A stretch of 42,517 nt of DNA from QYQD01 sp040754095 (GCA_040754095.1 JBFMFO010000023.1:1-42517), one strand, 5' to 3'; positions 1 to 8,690 are shown, counted from the stretch's first letter. Translations and numbers: made by a program. The notes: a model not told the origin generated them from the letters alone.

Positions 1-131
1 TGAAAAAAGGTTCACGATTTGACGGATTTTAGCCTCTGAAATTTTTGAACGATTTGCGTACCTATTTTTTAACGTCATAACCAGATGTTAGCACACTTTT
101 TAAGGTGCTGTTCTAGTCATGACCCTTTTTC
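1..131. other. left edge, no gene seen
   Basis: This AT-rich stretch lies beyond the 3' end of the universal stress gene. I see no convincing ORF, RNA gene or terminator hairpin. Confidence 0.4.
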
Positions 132-1061
132 TTATTCTTCAAGCTTTAATAAGGCCTCCGGTCTGGTAACGGTGATTACCGGACAATCAGATTCCAATCC
201 CAATTTTTCCACCACACTTCCCACGTACCACCTCTCCGCTTGTTCTCTGACATGGGAACCGACGATGGCAAGGTTGATCTGATTTGAAGCAACATACTTT
301 AGAATCTCTGCAGAAGGTTCTCCCTCTAAGACATCACAGACATAATCAATCCCTTTTAACTGCCGGGCATACACCTTCTCCATTTTTTCTTTTACCCCGG
401 CGATTTCCCCTTCTATCTGCTCCTGGGTATATGCCACCCGTTCTCCGCGCGGAATCCTCAAGACATGCAGGATGTGCAGCCTGGAATTGTATTTCTGCGC
501 CGCCTTCAAAGATAACTCAAAGGCATATTGACATGTCTCCGAAAAATCCGTACCGAACAGAATCCTTTTAAAGGCCAATCCCTCTTTAGGCACATCACGG
601 CTCACGATCATCACCGGGCAGTGAGCCCGCATAATGACCGCTTCTACGGTACTGCCCAACCCTTCCACAGTCCTCATGCGCACCACGCCTTTCTCCACAG
701 CCTTGCCTCTGTGGGGACCAAGGACCATGAGGTCGGCCCTGGTGGCCCTGGCCATTCTTAAGATTTCCAGCCATGGGAACCCCGGTCTTACCTCAATAAC
801 ATAGTCCTTACAGCCGATCAGCGCCTCAGCGCATTTCTTCTTTATCATCCCCTTTACCACGTCTATATACTCTGCGGTAACCGCCACATCCTCACCCGTT
901 CTAAAATCCTTTACCCATTGCCTGCGTATCAGATCAGAAGACTCGAGCACATGCATAAGACAAAGCCTGGCCATTTCCTGCTTTGCCAAATGAGCCGCCA
1001 CTGCTGAAGGAGCGTCACAAACATCTACTGAATCTGAAGCTGTTAATATTTTCTTAAACAT
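132..1061 (-). CDS. tandem universal stress protein (two UspA domains)
   Basis: A 309-residue cytoplasmic protein made of two UspA-like domains (about 1-155 and 165-300). Each starts with the typical beta strand (FKKILTASD; FKRILFGTDFSE) and ends with a nucleotide-binding-like loop. The first loop has LGPHRG followed by GLGSTVEAV. The second has VGSHVREQAERWYVGSVVE, close to the G-x2-G-x9-G(S/T) ATP-binding pattern. Both domains finish with the family's CPVxxV strand. The family is linked to survival under starvation, redox and other stresses; the exact role here is unknown. The ATG at 1061 is preceded by AGGAGGAA, which supports this start. The gene stands alone, with a possible sigma-70 promoter at 1192-1221 and a hairpin in its leader. 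Confidence 0.93.
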   Translation of the reverse strand: MFKKILTASDSVDVCDAPSAVAAHLAKQEMARLCLMHVLESSDLIRRQWVKDFRTGEDVAVTAEYIDVVKGMIKKKCAEALIGCKDYVIEVRPGFPWLEILRMARATRADLMVLGPHRGKAVEKGVVRMRTVEGLGSTVEAVIMRAHCPVMIVSRDVPKEGLAFKRILFGTDFSETCQYAFELSLKAAQKYNSRLHILHVLRIPRGERVAYTQEQIEGEIAGVKEKMEKVYARQLKGIDYVCDVLEGEPSAEILKYVASNQINLAIVGSHVREQAERWYVGSVVEKLGLESDCPVITVTRPEALLKLEE

Positions 1062-1141
1062 AGATATTCCTCCTTTCTCAATCTTTTCTCAACCTTATCG
1101 GCAACTAATCTAAAACTTAAACCGTCATCCGACTGGCGCCT

Positions 1142-1173
1142 GCAAAGCGATCCCACGGCGGGATCGCCTTTGC
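1142..1173. repeat. GC-rich palindrome in the usp leader
   Basis: The arms GCAAAGCGATCCC and GGGATCGCCTTTGC pair almost perfectly (one bulge) around a 5-nt loop. It would lie in the 5' leader of the stress-protein mRNA if the promoter at 1192-1221 is used. It is probably a REP-like dispersed palindrome; no T-run follows, so it is not a clear terminator. Confidence 0.6.
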
Positions 1174-1191
1174 CTCTAATTCATATTATTT

Positions 1192-1221
1192 AGTATAGGG
1201 CAATGGATAATAAAATTACAA
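1192..1221 (-). promoter_or_regulatory. putative sigma-70 promoter of the usp gene
   Basis: Read on the minus strand, TTGTAA (1221-1216) and TATACT (1197-1192) are separated by 18 nt. The -10 box matches the consensus in five of six positions. Transcription would start about 120 nt before the ATG at 1061. Seen by eye only. Confidence 0.4.
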
Positions 1222-1284
1222 CCCTCTTTTGCTGTAATATGATTTATAATATCTCTCCTAAACACAGATGGAACAGTCAGCATG

Positions 1285-1380
1285 TTTGTTATCCGTTATC
1301 CGTTAACCGTTGTCCGACATTTTTTTCCGGTAAACGCTCAACTGTGAACGGCAGACCAGCTTCATGCTAATCGCTGATGG
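1285..1380. repeat. GTTATCCGTT-type degenerate satellite
   Basis: About 96 bases containing iterated TTATCCG / TTAACCG / TTGTCCG units. The same AACGG-type units, on the other strand, fill the gene-free stretch at 41590-41860. No ORF was seen. With the neighbouring palindromes this accounts for most of the gene-free interval 1062-1496. Confidence 0.4.
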
Positions 1381-1386
1381 CTGAAA

Positions 1387-1428
1387 GCGTGAAGACGGAA
1401 ACGGTAGTTTCCGGGTGAACACTAACTA
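1387..1428. repeat. dispersed repeat family GTAGTTTCCGG, copy 1
   Basis: A repeat of about 42 bp with a CGGAAACGGTAGTTTCCGG core that forms a short hairpin, followed by TGAACACTAACTAA. A second copy with only a few substitutions is at 28237-28278 in the same orientation. Confidence 0.75.
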
Positions 1429-1449
1429 ACAGCGGTCATAACTTATAGG

Positions 1450-1490
1450 ATTGAAGCTCCCCGCAGTCCGCCTGCGGCGGACGGGGAATG
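1450..1490. repeat. GAAGCTCCCC...GGGGAATGCG palindromic repeat, copy 1
   Basis: ATTGAAGCTCCCC and GGGGAATGCG flank the hairpin TCCGCC-TGC-GGCGGA (1467-1481). The same flanks occur at 33841-33898 around different hairpins. The inner hairpin reappears as its exact reverse complement at 35063-35077 inside an unrelated repeat. It lies just past the 3' end of the second repeat-protein gene and may help end transcription. Confidence 0.7.
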
Positions 1491-1496
1491 CGAGCG

Positions 1497-2480
1497 CTAC
1501 GCATGTTCCAGCGTACCATCGGGGTAAAATGAGGCCCAGGCCCCGGCCTTGAGTAACGTCCCCTGGAAAAGCGTATCTTTCGCCAGATAACATCTCTTTA
1601 AGCGACCGTTATCGTGAAATCCTACCCAGGCACGGCTCTTACAGGGAATCCCATGGAACTTAGTATCCAGGGCCAATTCACAGGCTGAAAGTCGCCCGTT
1701 CTTGTGGAAAAGTACAAACGTGGCAGCCCGGGCCGGAACGCCCTGAATTACCTGATCACCGGACAGATAACACCTGAGGAGATTCCCATTATCATGGAAA
1801 TTTACCCTGGTATCCAATCGGCATGAAACACTGTGGATAATGGCATCACCGGCCAAGACACAAGCGGAAAGGCTACCGGTGTCATAAAACCATACCCAGT
1901 TATCCGCCCGGCAGGGTATATCCCGGATAATTTTGTCCTGTACCATATAACAACCCGCGAGGCGCCTGTTATCATGGAACAATATCCGTGTTCCGGCCTC
2001 AAAGGGGATGCCATGGATCAGCGCCGACTCTGAAAGTTCGCTGTAAACCAGCGCCCCATCTTCTCTCATCTCTATATTTGTCCCGGCACGGCAGAAAATG
2101 CCCTGGATCAGTGTATCGCACGCCAGAACACATCTTCTCAGGCGTCCGCTCATCCAGAATTCTATATCACTGCCGCCGCGGCACAAAATATCCTGAACGA
2201 TTGCCTCCTGAGCCAGTCTGCCCCGCCACAGCCGGCCCTCTTCGTGAAGCTCGGCCCTTGCGCCGCTCCTGATGGGCACCCCGTCAAGGCTGATGTCTTC
2301 ACTTGGTTCGCAGCGCCACAGCCGGCCGTTTTTATGAAATTCGATTCTTGTGCCGGCACGACAGAAAATGCCCTGCACTGCCGTGTCCTGCGAGAGATCG
2401 CAACAGGCGATCCCGTTCCCGTTTATAAAATTAACCCGTGATCGGGTATTACAGGGGATATGAGCAGACATATCGTTCAT
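1497..2480 (-). CDS. Cys-rich 30-residue-repeat protein B
   Basis: A 327-residue protein made, after four residues, of ten complete 30-residue repeats and a final partial one of 23. The repeat reads roughly IQGIPCRAGTRVxF, then HDNGRLxxCxLSxDT. It alternates short beta-like strands with a G-x-L turn and keeps a Cys at IPC and often a second after the GRL turn. No signal peptide or membrane segment is visible, so it is probably cytoplasmic. The pattern is loosely like MORN/YwqK-type NG-L repeats and suggests a beta-solenoid, but I cannot name a family or function. It starts at ATG 2480, 12 nt after the stop of the paralogue at 2493-3212, so the two are probably co-transcribed. Confidence 0.8.
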   Translation of the reverse strand: MNDMSAHIPCNTRSRVNFINGNGIACCDLSQDTAVQGIFCRAGTRIEFHKNGRLWRCEPSEDISLDGVPIRSGARAELHEEGRLWRGRLAQEAIVQDILCRGGSDIEFWMSGRLRRCVLACDTLIQGIFCRAGTNIEMREDGALVYSELSESALIHGIPFEAGTRILFHDNRRLAGCYMVQDKIIRDIPCRADNWVWFYDTGSLSACVLAGDAIIHSVSCRLDTRVNFHDNGNLLRCYLSGDQVIQGVPARAATFVLFHKNGRLSACELALDTKFHGIPCKSRAWVGFHDNGRLKRCYLAKDTLFQGTLLKAGAWASFYPDGTLEHA

Positions 2481-2492
2481 CGTTCTGGAATC

Positions 2493-3212
2493 TCAGGGCA
2501 TTAAAATGCCGTTCTCATCGAACTTGACCGGCGTCCCGGCAGATAATGGAACACCCTGGACAATTACCTCCCGGAATAGGATGCCGCCCGCTAAAATACC
2601 ATTACTATGGAACCAGATGAGTGAGCCGGCCCGACATGGAATATCCTGAATAATATAGTCCCTGACCAGGGTTCCGGCAGAAAATTTACCGTCTTCATAA
2701 AACCATACCCGGCTCCGGGCCTGACACGGAATATCCTGAATAACCGTATCCTCGGAAAGATCGCAGGCCGAGAGCCTGCCGTCGGCAAAAAAACAGATAT
2801 CGGTTCCAGGGCTGATCGGAATGCCCTGGATGCTGATTTTTTCAGAAAGTTCGGCCCGAAACAAGCGCCCATTTTCATGGAAAATGGTCAATGCCCCGGC
2901 CCGGCAGGAGACAGCGCCAAACCGGAAATCTTTGGACAGTCGGCACACGTGGAGTCGTCCGTTTCTGTGAAATTCCACTTCCGCTCCCCCCTGACAGGGA
3001 ACGCCATGAATTACAGTGTCTTCCGATAGAAGACAACGCCATAGGAAACCGTCTTCGTGAAAACCTATTACGGTGCCCGTAGAAAAACATACGCCCTGAA
3101 TGACAGCAGCCGTAGAGAGTTCACAGGTCTTCAGGAATCCGGTATCAGGGAAGGTAATCCGGGTCTCTTCTTTACATGGAATTTCTCGCCGCATAACCCT
3201 ATTTCTTGACAA
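2493..3212 (-). CDS. Cys-rich 30-residue-repeat protein A
   Basis: A 239-residue paralogue of the next gene: seven leading residues, seven full 30-residue repeats and a 22-residue partial repeat. Both paralogues begin at an IPC unit and stop after an NG-L turn. They therefore look like two complete genes from a tandem duplication, not one gene broken by a stop codon. The longest reading uses TTG at 3212; ATG at 3194 would remove only six residues and keep all repeats. Neither has a strong Shine-Dalgarno. The gene is divergent from the glycosyltransferase operon, so the 97-bp gap may hold both promoters. The function is unknown; the even spacing of aromatic, Gly and Cys residues suggests a stacked beta structure. 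Confidence 0.78.
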   Translation of the reverse strand: MSRNRVMRREIPCKEETRITFPDTGFLKTCELSTAAVIQGVCFSTGTVIGFHEDGFLWRCLLSEDTVIHGVPCQGGAEVEFHRNGRLHVCRLSKDFRFGAVSCRAGALTIFHENGRLFRAELSEKISIQGIPISPGTDICFFADGRLSACDLSEDTVIQDIPCQARSRVWFYEDGKFSAGTLVRDYIIQDIPCRAGSLIWFHSNGILAGGILFREVIVQGVPLSAGTPVKFDENGILMP

Positions 3213-3309
3213 AGCCTTATGCCATAAGGTACAAAAACTTATCAGATTCTTATCTTATACTGAGTACAAGCGCCGTACTAAACGTTCACACGTTCGAACG
3301 GACTCCCTT

Positions 3310-4227
3310 ATGAAGAAGGAAAAACCACCCCTTCCGCCCCTCCATATCATAGCCTACTCGGATTCTGATCCCGTCGTGGAGCGGAGACCATTGTGGGGAG
3401 ATTACTGGTTAAAGGATTATCTGACCGGCGAACTCAAGAAATTAAGTTATCCTTTGACCCAGACAAGCCCGGGGGTGTTGCTGCACCTCTTCGGAAAACC
3501 TCTTGAATCCTTGCCGGAGGGCACCTATAACATCCTCTGGCACCACAGCCATCCCGACTGGATCACTTCCCGAATCCTTTCTCAATACCACAAAATATAT
3601 TGTGTCTCCAGACCTTTTATAGGGAAATTAAAACAAATGGGGGTTGAGGCGGAATGGTTGATGATTCCCACCCGGGCCCGGCCTGTCCGATGTCCCAAGA
3701 TATACGACATCGTCTTTGTCGGCAACGCGCGCCGGGACGGCGCCAGAAGGGCCATTCAAGAGCTTGCCGATAGTCCTTATCATATCAAGGTCTGGGGAAC
3801 AGGCTGGGCTGGTCTTATCCCTGATAAGTGGCTGGCCGGCAGCTATTATGCAAACCAGGATCTTAATAAACTTTACGCAGCCGCAAAGATAGTGGTAAAC
3901 GACCACCATGAAGACATGCGCCGTGAAGGCTTCATAAATCCACGCGTCCCGGATGTGCTGGCCAGCGGCAGTCTGGTTATTTCAGACTACGTCACCGGAA
4001 TGGAAGATATATTCGAAGATTCTATCCCTGTCTACCGCTCTCCGGAGGAGCTGAGGTCATTGGTAAAAAAATATCTATACGATAATGCGGCTCAAAAGGA
4101 ATTGATAGAAAAGGGCCGGAAAATAGCTGTAAAATTTTCTTATAGCAAGGCCGCAGTAACTATTGTCAAACACATAGAAGATAATGTACTATCCGAATTA
4201 CGAGAAATCCTCATAAAGGGCAGTTGA
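3310..4227 (+). CDS. CgeB-type glycosyltransferase (GT group 1 C-terminal domain)
   Basis: A 305-residue protein whose C-terminal half matches the Glyco_trans_1_2 pattern of CgeB-like glycosyltransferases. It has YDIVFVGNARRDG at the start of the second Rossmann domain, then VWGTGW. Next comes NQDLNKLYAAAKIVVNDHH, followed by the EGFINPRVPDVLASGSLVIS motif that contacts the nucleotide-sugar donor. The N-terminal half (HIIAYSDSD, ILWHHSHPDW) is the acceptor-side domain. The frame is open back to 3100, but that part lies antisense to the repeat protein; ATG 3310 is the first sensible start. Its stop is 3 nt before the ThDP-enzyme ATG, implying an operon. The acceptor is unknown. Confidence 0.8.
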   Translation: MKKEKPPLPPLHIIAYSDSDPVVERRPLWGDYWLKDYLTGELKKLSYPLTQTSPGVLLHLFGKPLESLPEGTYNILWHHSHPDWITSRILSQYHKIYCVSRPFIGKLKQMGVEAEWLMIPTRARPVRCPKIYDIVFVGNARRDGARRAIQELADSPYHIKVWGTGWAGLIPDKWLAGSYYANQDLNKLYAAAKIVVNDHHEDMRREGFINPRVPDVLASGSLVISDYVTGMEDIFEDSIPVYRSPEELRSLVKKYLYDNAAQKELIEKGRKIAVKFSYSKAAVTIVKHIEDNVLSELREILIKGS

Positions 4228-4230
4228 GAT

Positions 4231-5883
4231 ATGGATATTACAGTTGGTGAACTGGTTGTTCGTTATTTGCAAAAACTGGGTGTCACGCATGTATTCGGAA
4301 TCCCGGGAGCCCATATACTGCCCGTATTTGATAAACTCTATGACTCCGATATCAAGACCATATTGACGAAACATGAGCAGGGCGCGGCTTTTATGGCCAG
4401 CGGTTATGCGAGGCGCTCGTGCAAAATAGGCGTATGTATCGCCACCACCGGCCCAGGAGCCACAAATCTGGTGACCGGGATTGCCAACGCCTTCATGAAC
4501 GGCACCCCTGTCCTGGCTATTACCGGAGAGACCCCCACCTATTCATTCGGCAAGGGGGCCTTACAGGAAAGTTCAGGCGAAGGCACTGCCGTTAATCAAA
4601 ATTATATATTCAGAGGGGTCACAAAATACCATAAGCTTGTCCAGCGAATCGACTACTTGCCGCATGTCTTGAGATCCGCTACCAGCTCCCTTTATTCCGC
4701 CATACCCGGCCCGGTCCTGTTAAGCTTTCCCTACAACGTCCTTCGCGAGAAGGTGGATGCCTCTATCCTGGAAGATATAGAAACCGGCAAAAGCCGGAGT
4801 TCGGCCGAAGACTGTACCATACCTTTAGGGGGCATGTTGGAGTTGATTAGAAAGGCAGAACGCCCCGTGGTTATCGCCGGTTACGGCTGTGTTTCTTCCC
4901 TGGCCGAGGGAGAGATATCTATTTTTTGTGCCCGGCTAAATATCCCGGTGGCTACCAGCCTCAAGGCACGGGGAGTCATTCCGGAGACTAACGATTTATC
5001 TTTGGGCGTCCTGGGTATAACCTCTAAAGAATTGGCTTATCGCTACCTGACTGAGAAAGCCGATCTCCTTATCTTTCTCGGGGTCAGTTTTGGAGAAAGG
5101 ACGAGCTACAACTGGAATCCTGCTCTATTAAACGGGAAGAAGATTATCCAGGTGGACATCAATCCTGCCCAACTGGAAAAGACCTTTGAAGCCGATCTGG
5201 CCGTTTGCTGCGACGTAAAGAAGGTCTTAAATAAATTGGAAGAAGCCCTTAAGTCCGACCCCATAGAACCTAAAGATACTTCCTGTCTTCCCTATTACCG
5301 GGACCGATACAGCCACTCTACGCTTAATGATGAAGATTTTTCGTTGATCAGCTACTTTCTCGCTAAACTCCACGGACATCTGAACGGTAATGCCGTTATC
5401 TTTGACGATAACATAATATACATGCAGCATTACGTTAACCTTACAAAGAATCGGTGCTACTTCCCGAATTCCGGCATTTCATCTCTGGGACACGCAGTCC
5501 CGGCGGCTATAGGGGCCAAGCTCAGTTCCTCCAAACCGACCCTCGCCATTCTGGGTGATGGCGGATTTCAGATGTGTTGCATGGAGCTTATGACCGCGGT
5601 TAATTATCAGATACCGGTCACAGTCGTTCTTCTTAATAACTCATCTCTGGGTCTGGTCAGAAAAAACCAATACTATAACTATAACGGCCGGTACATAGCC
5701 TGTGACTTCATAAATCCCGATTACGCCCAGATGGCCAGGGCCTTCGGCATTAATTACGCGAAGGTGGCCTCAAACAGCGAGGCCGATATGGTCATTGAAC
5801 AGACAGATTTTTCAAACGGCATTAACCTCATCGAAGTCATGATGAACAAGGATGGATTTCCCACGTACTCGTCGGGGAGATAG
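4231..5883 (+). CDS. ThDP-dependent enzyme of the acetolactate synthase fold
   Basis: A 550-residue protein with the three-domain ThDP fold. The N-terminal Pyr domain holds the catalytic glutamate in KHEQ (E49) and the GPGATNLVTGIANA segment. The middle domain has YSAIPGPVLLSFP and the VIAGYG strand. The C-terminal PP domain has the ThDP/Mg motif from GDGGFQ (about 445) to NN (about 470). The last third resembles acetolactate synthase large subunits (GRYIACDFINPDYAQMARA). No small regulatory subunit or other ilv gene lies nearby. It sits between two glycosyltransferase-like genes, so I infer a role in making a surface or secondary metabolite, not branched-chain amino acids. The true substrate cannot be read from sequence. 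Confidence 0.85.
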   Translation: MDITVGELVVRYLQKLGVTHVFGIPGAHILPVFDKLYDSDIKTILTKHEQGAAFMASGYARRSCKIGVCIATTGPGATNLVTGIANAFMNGTPVLAITGETPTYSFGKGALQESSGEGTAVNQNYIFRGVTKYHKLVQRIDYLPHVLRSATSSLYSAIPGPVLLSFPYNVLREKVDASILEDIETGKSRSSAEDCTIPLGGMLELIRKAERPVVIAGYGCVSSLAEGEISIFCARLNIPVATSLKARGVIPETNDLSLGVLGITSKELAYRYLTEKADLLIFLGVSFGERTSYNWNPALLNGKKIIQVDINPAQLEKTFEADLAVCCDVKKVLNKLEEALKSDPIEPKDTSCLPYYRDRYSHSTLNDEDFSLISYFLAKLHGHLNGNAVIFDDNIIYMQHYVNLTKNRCYFPNSGISSLGHAVPAAIGAKLSSSKPTLAILGDGGFQMCCMELMTAVNYQIPVTVVLLNNSSLGLVRKNQYYNYNGRYIACDFINPDYAQMARAFGINYAKVASNSEADMVIEQTDFSNGINLIEVMMNKDGFPTYSSGR

Positions 5884-5905
5884 ACACCTGCAACAAAAAT
5901 AACCT

Positions 5906-7870
5906 GTGGAGCCGATGTTGTCTCAGAAAACTCTCTTTAAAAATATAAATATCCTTTTTAAAAAAAGGGCCGGAGATATGGCTGTTTCGGCCCTTGCCGA
6001 TAAATTCCGGTCGCTGGCCGATGGACTGAATAGTAACGGCGGGGGTTGCCAAAATATAAGACCAATCGCAACCATCTATGAAAAGGCCCTGCTCGCCCTT
6101 GAGACATACATGTCGGAGGCCGGCTTTAGGCCGGGGTTATTAACCTTACATAAAGACATATTTCGGGAACTGGAGAATTTATTGGCCCTGCAAAATACCG
6201 TTGAACGCCACTCGTTTCTGGTTGTCATACCCGTAGCCGACCGGCCTGTTATGCTCAAAAATTGTCTGGAGAGTATATTGCGGCAGTGCGCCGATTTCGG
6301 CTATGGAGGGAAAACAGTTGACAATATAACCGGAACGCAGGCCTATGCCAGGATCAGCGCACTGATTATCGACGACAGCAAAGACAGGGCAAATATCAAT
6401 GCCCACAAGTCCATGGCCGGAGATATAACCAGGGCCGGGCTCCGCACACATTATATGGGCCTTGCCGAACAATCCGGCGTGGTAAACGAAATTCCGGAGA
6501 ACCTCCGGAAAGACTTAAAACATATCATAGGAGACTGTGCTGACGGCGTACGGCCGCACAAAGGGGCCTCTGTCACCCGAAACATAGCCTACTTATGGAT
6601 AAACAGGTATCTAAAAACCCATCCGGAAAAGACCCTGATTTATTTTATCGATAGTGACGAGGAATTTGCCGTCAAGGTAGAGACAGAAAACGGATCTGCT
6701 GATATAGACCTGATTAACTATTTTTACTGGCTGGACAAATTATTCAGCTCCGCGGACATAGAGATCCTGACCGGTAAGGTAGTAGGCGACCCGCCTGTAT
6801 CGCCCGCGATCATGATTAATACCTTCCTGGATGATGTGCTTCTGTTCTTCAAACAAATATCCGGTTGCAGTGCAGATGATCCCTGTATTTTTCACGGCAC
6901 GCCGGCGTCCAGGCACAGCCCGGCTCACTATAATGATCTGGTTAAAATGTTCGGATATAAATCCCCGGCGCAGGCCTGTTCTTACCCTTGCCCTATTAAA
7001 GGCAAACACACCGTTAGCGATGCCTTCAAAGAGTTTTCAGAAAAGATAAACGGCTTTTTCTACGGCTTACACCCGACGCGGGAGACCATTTATTACTATA
7101 ATGGGGGGCCACTGGATATAACGCCGGCCAGGACCGTCTATACCGGAAATTTTGTCTTAAGGCCGGAGACATTGAGATATGTTATCCCTTACGCCGATCT
7201 GAAACTGAGGATGGCCGGCCCGGCCCTGGGTAGATTACTCAAGGCCAGAATAGGCAAAAGATTCGTCTCGGCCAACCTGCCCTTACTGCATAAACGGACA
7301 TTAGCCGCCAAGCATCAGGGAGAATTCAGGCCCGGCATTAATAATCAGGACAGAGGGGTGAACCTGACAGACGAATCTATCCGGCAGTTCTGGGGCGATG
7401 TCCTCCTCTTTTCAGTAGAGGAGCTGGCAAAACACGGCTATCCCGATACACAATTGAGACTGGAATCTCTGGCTAATGTCGTAAATAAAACAAAAGAAAA
7501 AATGTGGCGCTTATATACACAAAATAACGAGGCTATTTCGGAGAAGATGGCGCTGCTCAAAGATTATCTGACAAATCCCGAACACTGGTGGAACCGTTCT
7601 GAGGGCCTGAAGGGGGCAGTCGGTCATTATAAGGCCTTCTGTTCCAATATAGGATTTAATTTTGGGATACAATCAAAGGGCTGGCAGGAATTAAAAGATA
7701 CTTTTGTCCGCCGCGACTTTTCCTCCCGCATCACAAAAGCCCTCTATGATTTTTATGAGGATGAACGCCTCTGGCATGAAGTCCTTGACGGGGACGGTGT
7801 GGATGACTCAGCCGAAGAAAAACCGGACAGTCTTCCAGTTACCGGGTCTTCTCTATCAGGCGGCCTCTGA
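5906..7870 (+). CDS. GT2-like glycosyltransferase, large hypothetical
   Basis: A 654-residue protein. From about residue 103 it carries a GT-A-like nucleotide-sugar fold: FLVVIPVADRPVMLKNCLES is the first strand and helix, ALIIDDS the next strand, GASVTRNIAYLW a family-2-like helix. YFIDSDEEF (about 246-254) contains the DxD-like metal/donor site. The first 100 and last 250 residues do not match anything I recognise; no membrane segments are obvious. The start is GTG 5906 or ATG 5915; a GGAG at 5908-5911 favours neither strongly. It is the third gene of the operon, 22 nt after the ThDP enzyme. Its 3' end overlaps the convergent phosphatase gene by 32 nt. Confidence 0.7.
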   Translation: MEPMLSQKTLFKNINILFKKRAGDMAVSALADKFRSLADGLNSNGGGCQNIRPIATIYEKALLALETYMSEAGFRPGLLTLHKDIFRELENLLALQNTVERHSFLVVIPVADRPVMLKNCLESILRQCADFGYGGKTVDNITGTQAYARISALIIDDSKDRANINAHKSMAGDITRAGLRTHYMGLAEQSGVVNEIPENLRKDLKHIIGDCADGVRPHKGASVTRNIAYLWINRYLKTHPEKTLIYFIDSDEEFAVKVETENGSADIDLINYFYWLDKLFSSADIEILTGKVVGDPPVSPAIMINTFLDDVLLFFKQISGCSADDPCIFHGTPASRHSPAHYNDLVKMFGYKSPAQACSYPCPIKGKHTVSDAFKEFSEKINGFFYGLHPTRETIYYYNGGPLDITPARTVYTGNFVLRPETLRYVIPYADLKLRMAGPALGRLLKARIGKRFVSANLPLLHKRTLAAKHQGEFRPGINNQDRGVNLTDESIRQFWGDVLLFSVEELAKHGYPDTQLRLESLANVVNKTKEKMWRLYTQNNEAISEKMALLKDYLTNPEHWWNRSEGLKGAVGHYKAFCSNIGFNFGIQSKGWQELKDTFVRRDFSSRITKALYDFYEDERLWHEVLDGDGVDDSAEEKPDSLPVTGSSLSGGL

Positions 7871-8360
7871 TCATCTCGTAAAGATTGTTTACGCACTCAT
7901 CGATCTTATGGAAGCATATTTGATATTCCATCAGGCTTCCTCCATAAGGGTCCGGGATTGAGTCCCCGTTTCCCCGGTAGTCCGGCGCAAACCGGACGAG
8001 ATTAAAGGTCTTATCCTTTACCCAGATATCCAGGGATAGAACGTGTTCGATGTGCAGCGGCTCCATGGCCAATATCATATCGGCCTCGTGAGCCATATCC
8101 GTGGTGAGCCTTCGCGCCCTGTGGCTGCCCAGATCAATCCCGGCGTCTCTGGAGACCAGGATGCTGTTTTCCGTGGCCGAATTTCCTTCCCTGGCATGAC
8201 TCCCGGCTGAAAAGACACGAATATCCGCCTCCACAGGAACCATCTTCTTAAGAATGGCCTCAGCCATGGCGCTGCGGCAGATATTCCCGGTGCATACAAA
8301 CAGAACACTCTTGATTATCGGCGATACCTGTGCGAGATCAATCCGGCCTGGCATGGTCAT
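7839..8360 (-). CDS. low-molecular-weight protein tyrosine phosphatase / arsenate reductase-like
   Basis: A protein of about 171-173 residues with the LMW-PTP signature near the N terminus: VLFVCTGNICRSAMAE contains the CX5R P-loop (C-T-G-N-I-C-R). The general-acid aspartate lies in IPDPYGG near the C terminus. The RDAGIDLGSHRARRLT segment is also typical. Such enzymes dephosphorylate tyrosines on polysaccharide-export kinases or act on arsenate. The polysaccharide-type genes next door make the first role attractive, but no BY-kinase is visible here. ATG 8360 or ATG 8354 can start it; GAAGGA sits at a better distance from 8354. Confidence 0.9.
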   Translation of the reverse strand: MTMPGRIDLAQVSPIIKSVLFVCTGNICRSAMAEAILKKMVPVEADIRVFSAGSHAREGNSATENSILVSRDAGIDLGSHRARRLTTDMAHEADMILAMEPLHIEHVLSLDIWVKDKTFNLVRFAPDYRGNGDSIPDPYGGSLMEYQICFHKIDECVNNLYEMIRGRLIEKTR

Positions 8361-8489
8361 CCTTCAGACAATCCCTATTATCTGCTGACCCGACAGCAAA
8401 CCTGTATAGGATTTATGTAGCACGCCTCTCCCTAAATTACAATACCGGCACCGGCCGGAGTTCCCTGAAAAATCTGGAAAATCCAGCCA

Positions 8490-8530
8490 GAAAACCTAGG
8501 GCTTCCTGAGTGTTAGGGAACCCCTAGTGT
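8490..8530. repeat. imperfect CTAGGG palindrome
   Basis: CTAGGGCTTCC and GGAACCCCTAG form an imperfect stem around a TGAGTGTTAG loop. It sits directly before the structured repeat at 8532-8690 and may be part of the same element. Confidence 0.4.
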
Positions 8531-8531
8531 T

Positions 8532-8690
8532 TCTGAGCGAAACTTGCTGGAGCAGCGGGGTACCCATCGAAGGCGAGCAGGAAGGGGAAGGCCAGCCCTT
8601 TAGTGGCTGGAAGGGGCAAGCGTTCCCCACCTGAGAGCCTCGAAAGGGTCGCTGCGCAAGCCGTGAAGCGAAGAGACGAGGGGTTCACTT
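8532..8690. repeat. structured dispersed element, long copy
   Basis: The block starts TCTGAGCGAAACTTGCTGG, then AGCAG, a variable segment CGGGGTACCCA, and TCGAAGGCGAGCAGG. The same start and end flank a different hairpin at 35039-35092. Downstream this copy continues with the hairpin CCAGCC-CTTTAGT-GGCTGG (about 8594-8612) framed by GGGGAA/TTCCCC. It then has further GC-rich segments ending near GACGAGGGGTTCAC. No ORF fills it. It could be a mobile palindromic element or a structured RNA. With the next 170 AT-rich bases it makes up the gene-free interval 8361-8866. Confidence 0.55.

Noticed and set aside
2481..2492. Single repeat-protein gene split by a stop codon
   Set aside because: Both ORFs begin and end at the same repeat phase and the downstream one has its own ATG, so two complete genes are more likely.
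3100..3309. Upstream extension of the glycosyltransferase frame to ATG 3100
   Set aside because: It is antisense to the repeat-protein gene and adds 70 residues unrelated to the family; ATG 3310 fits the domain start.
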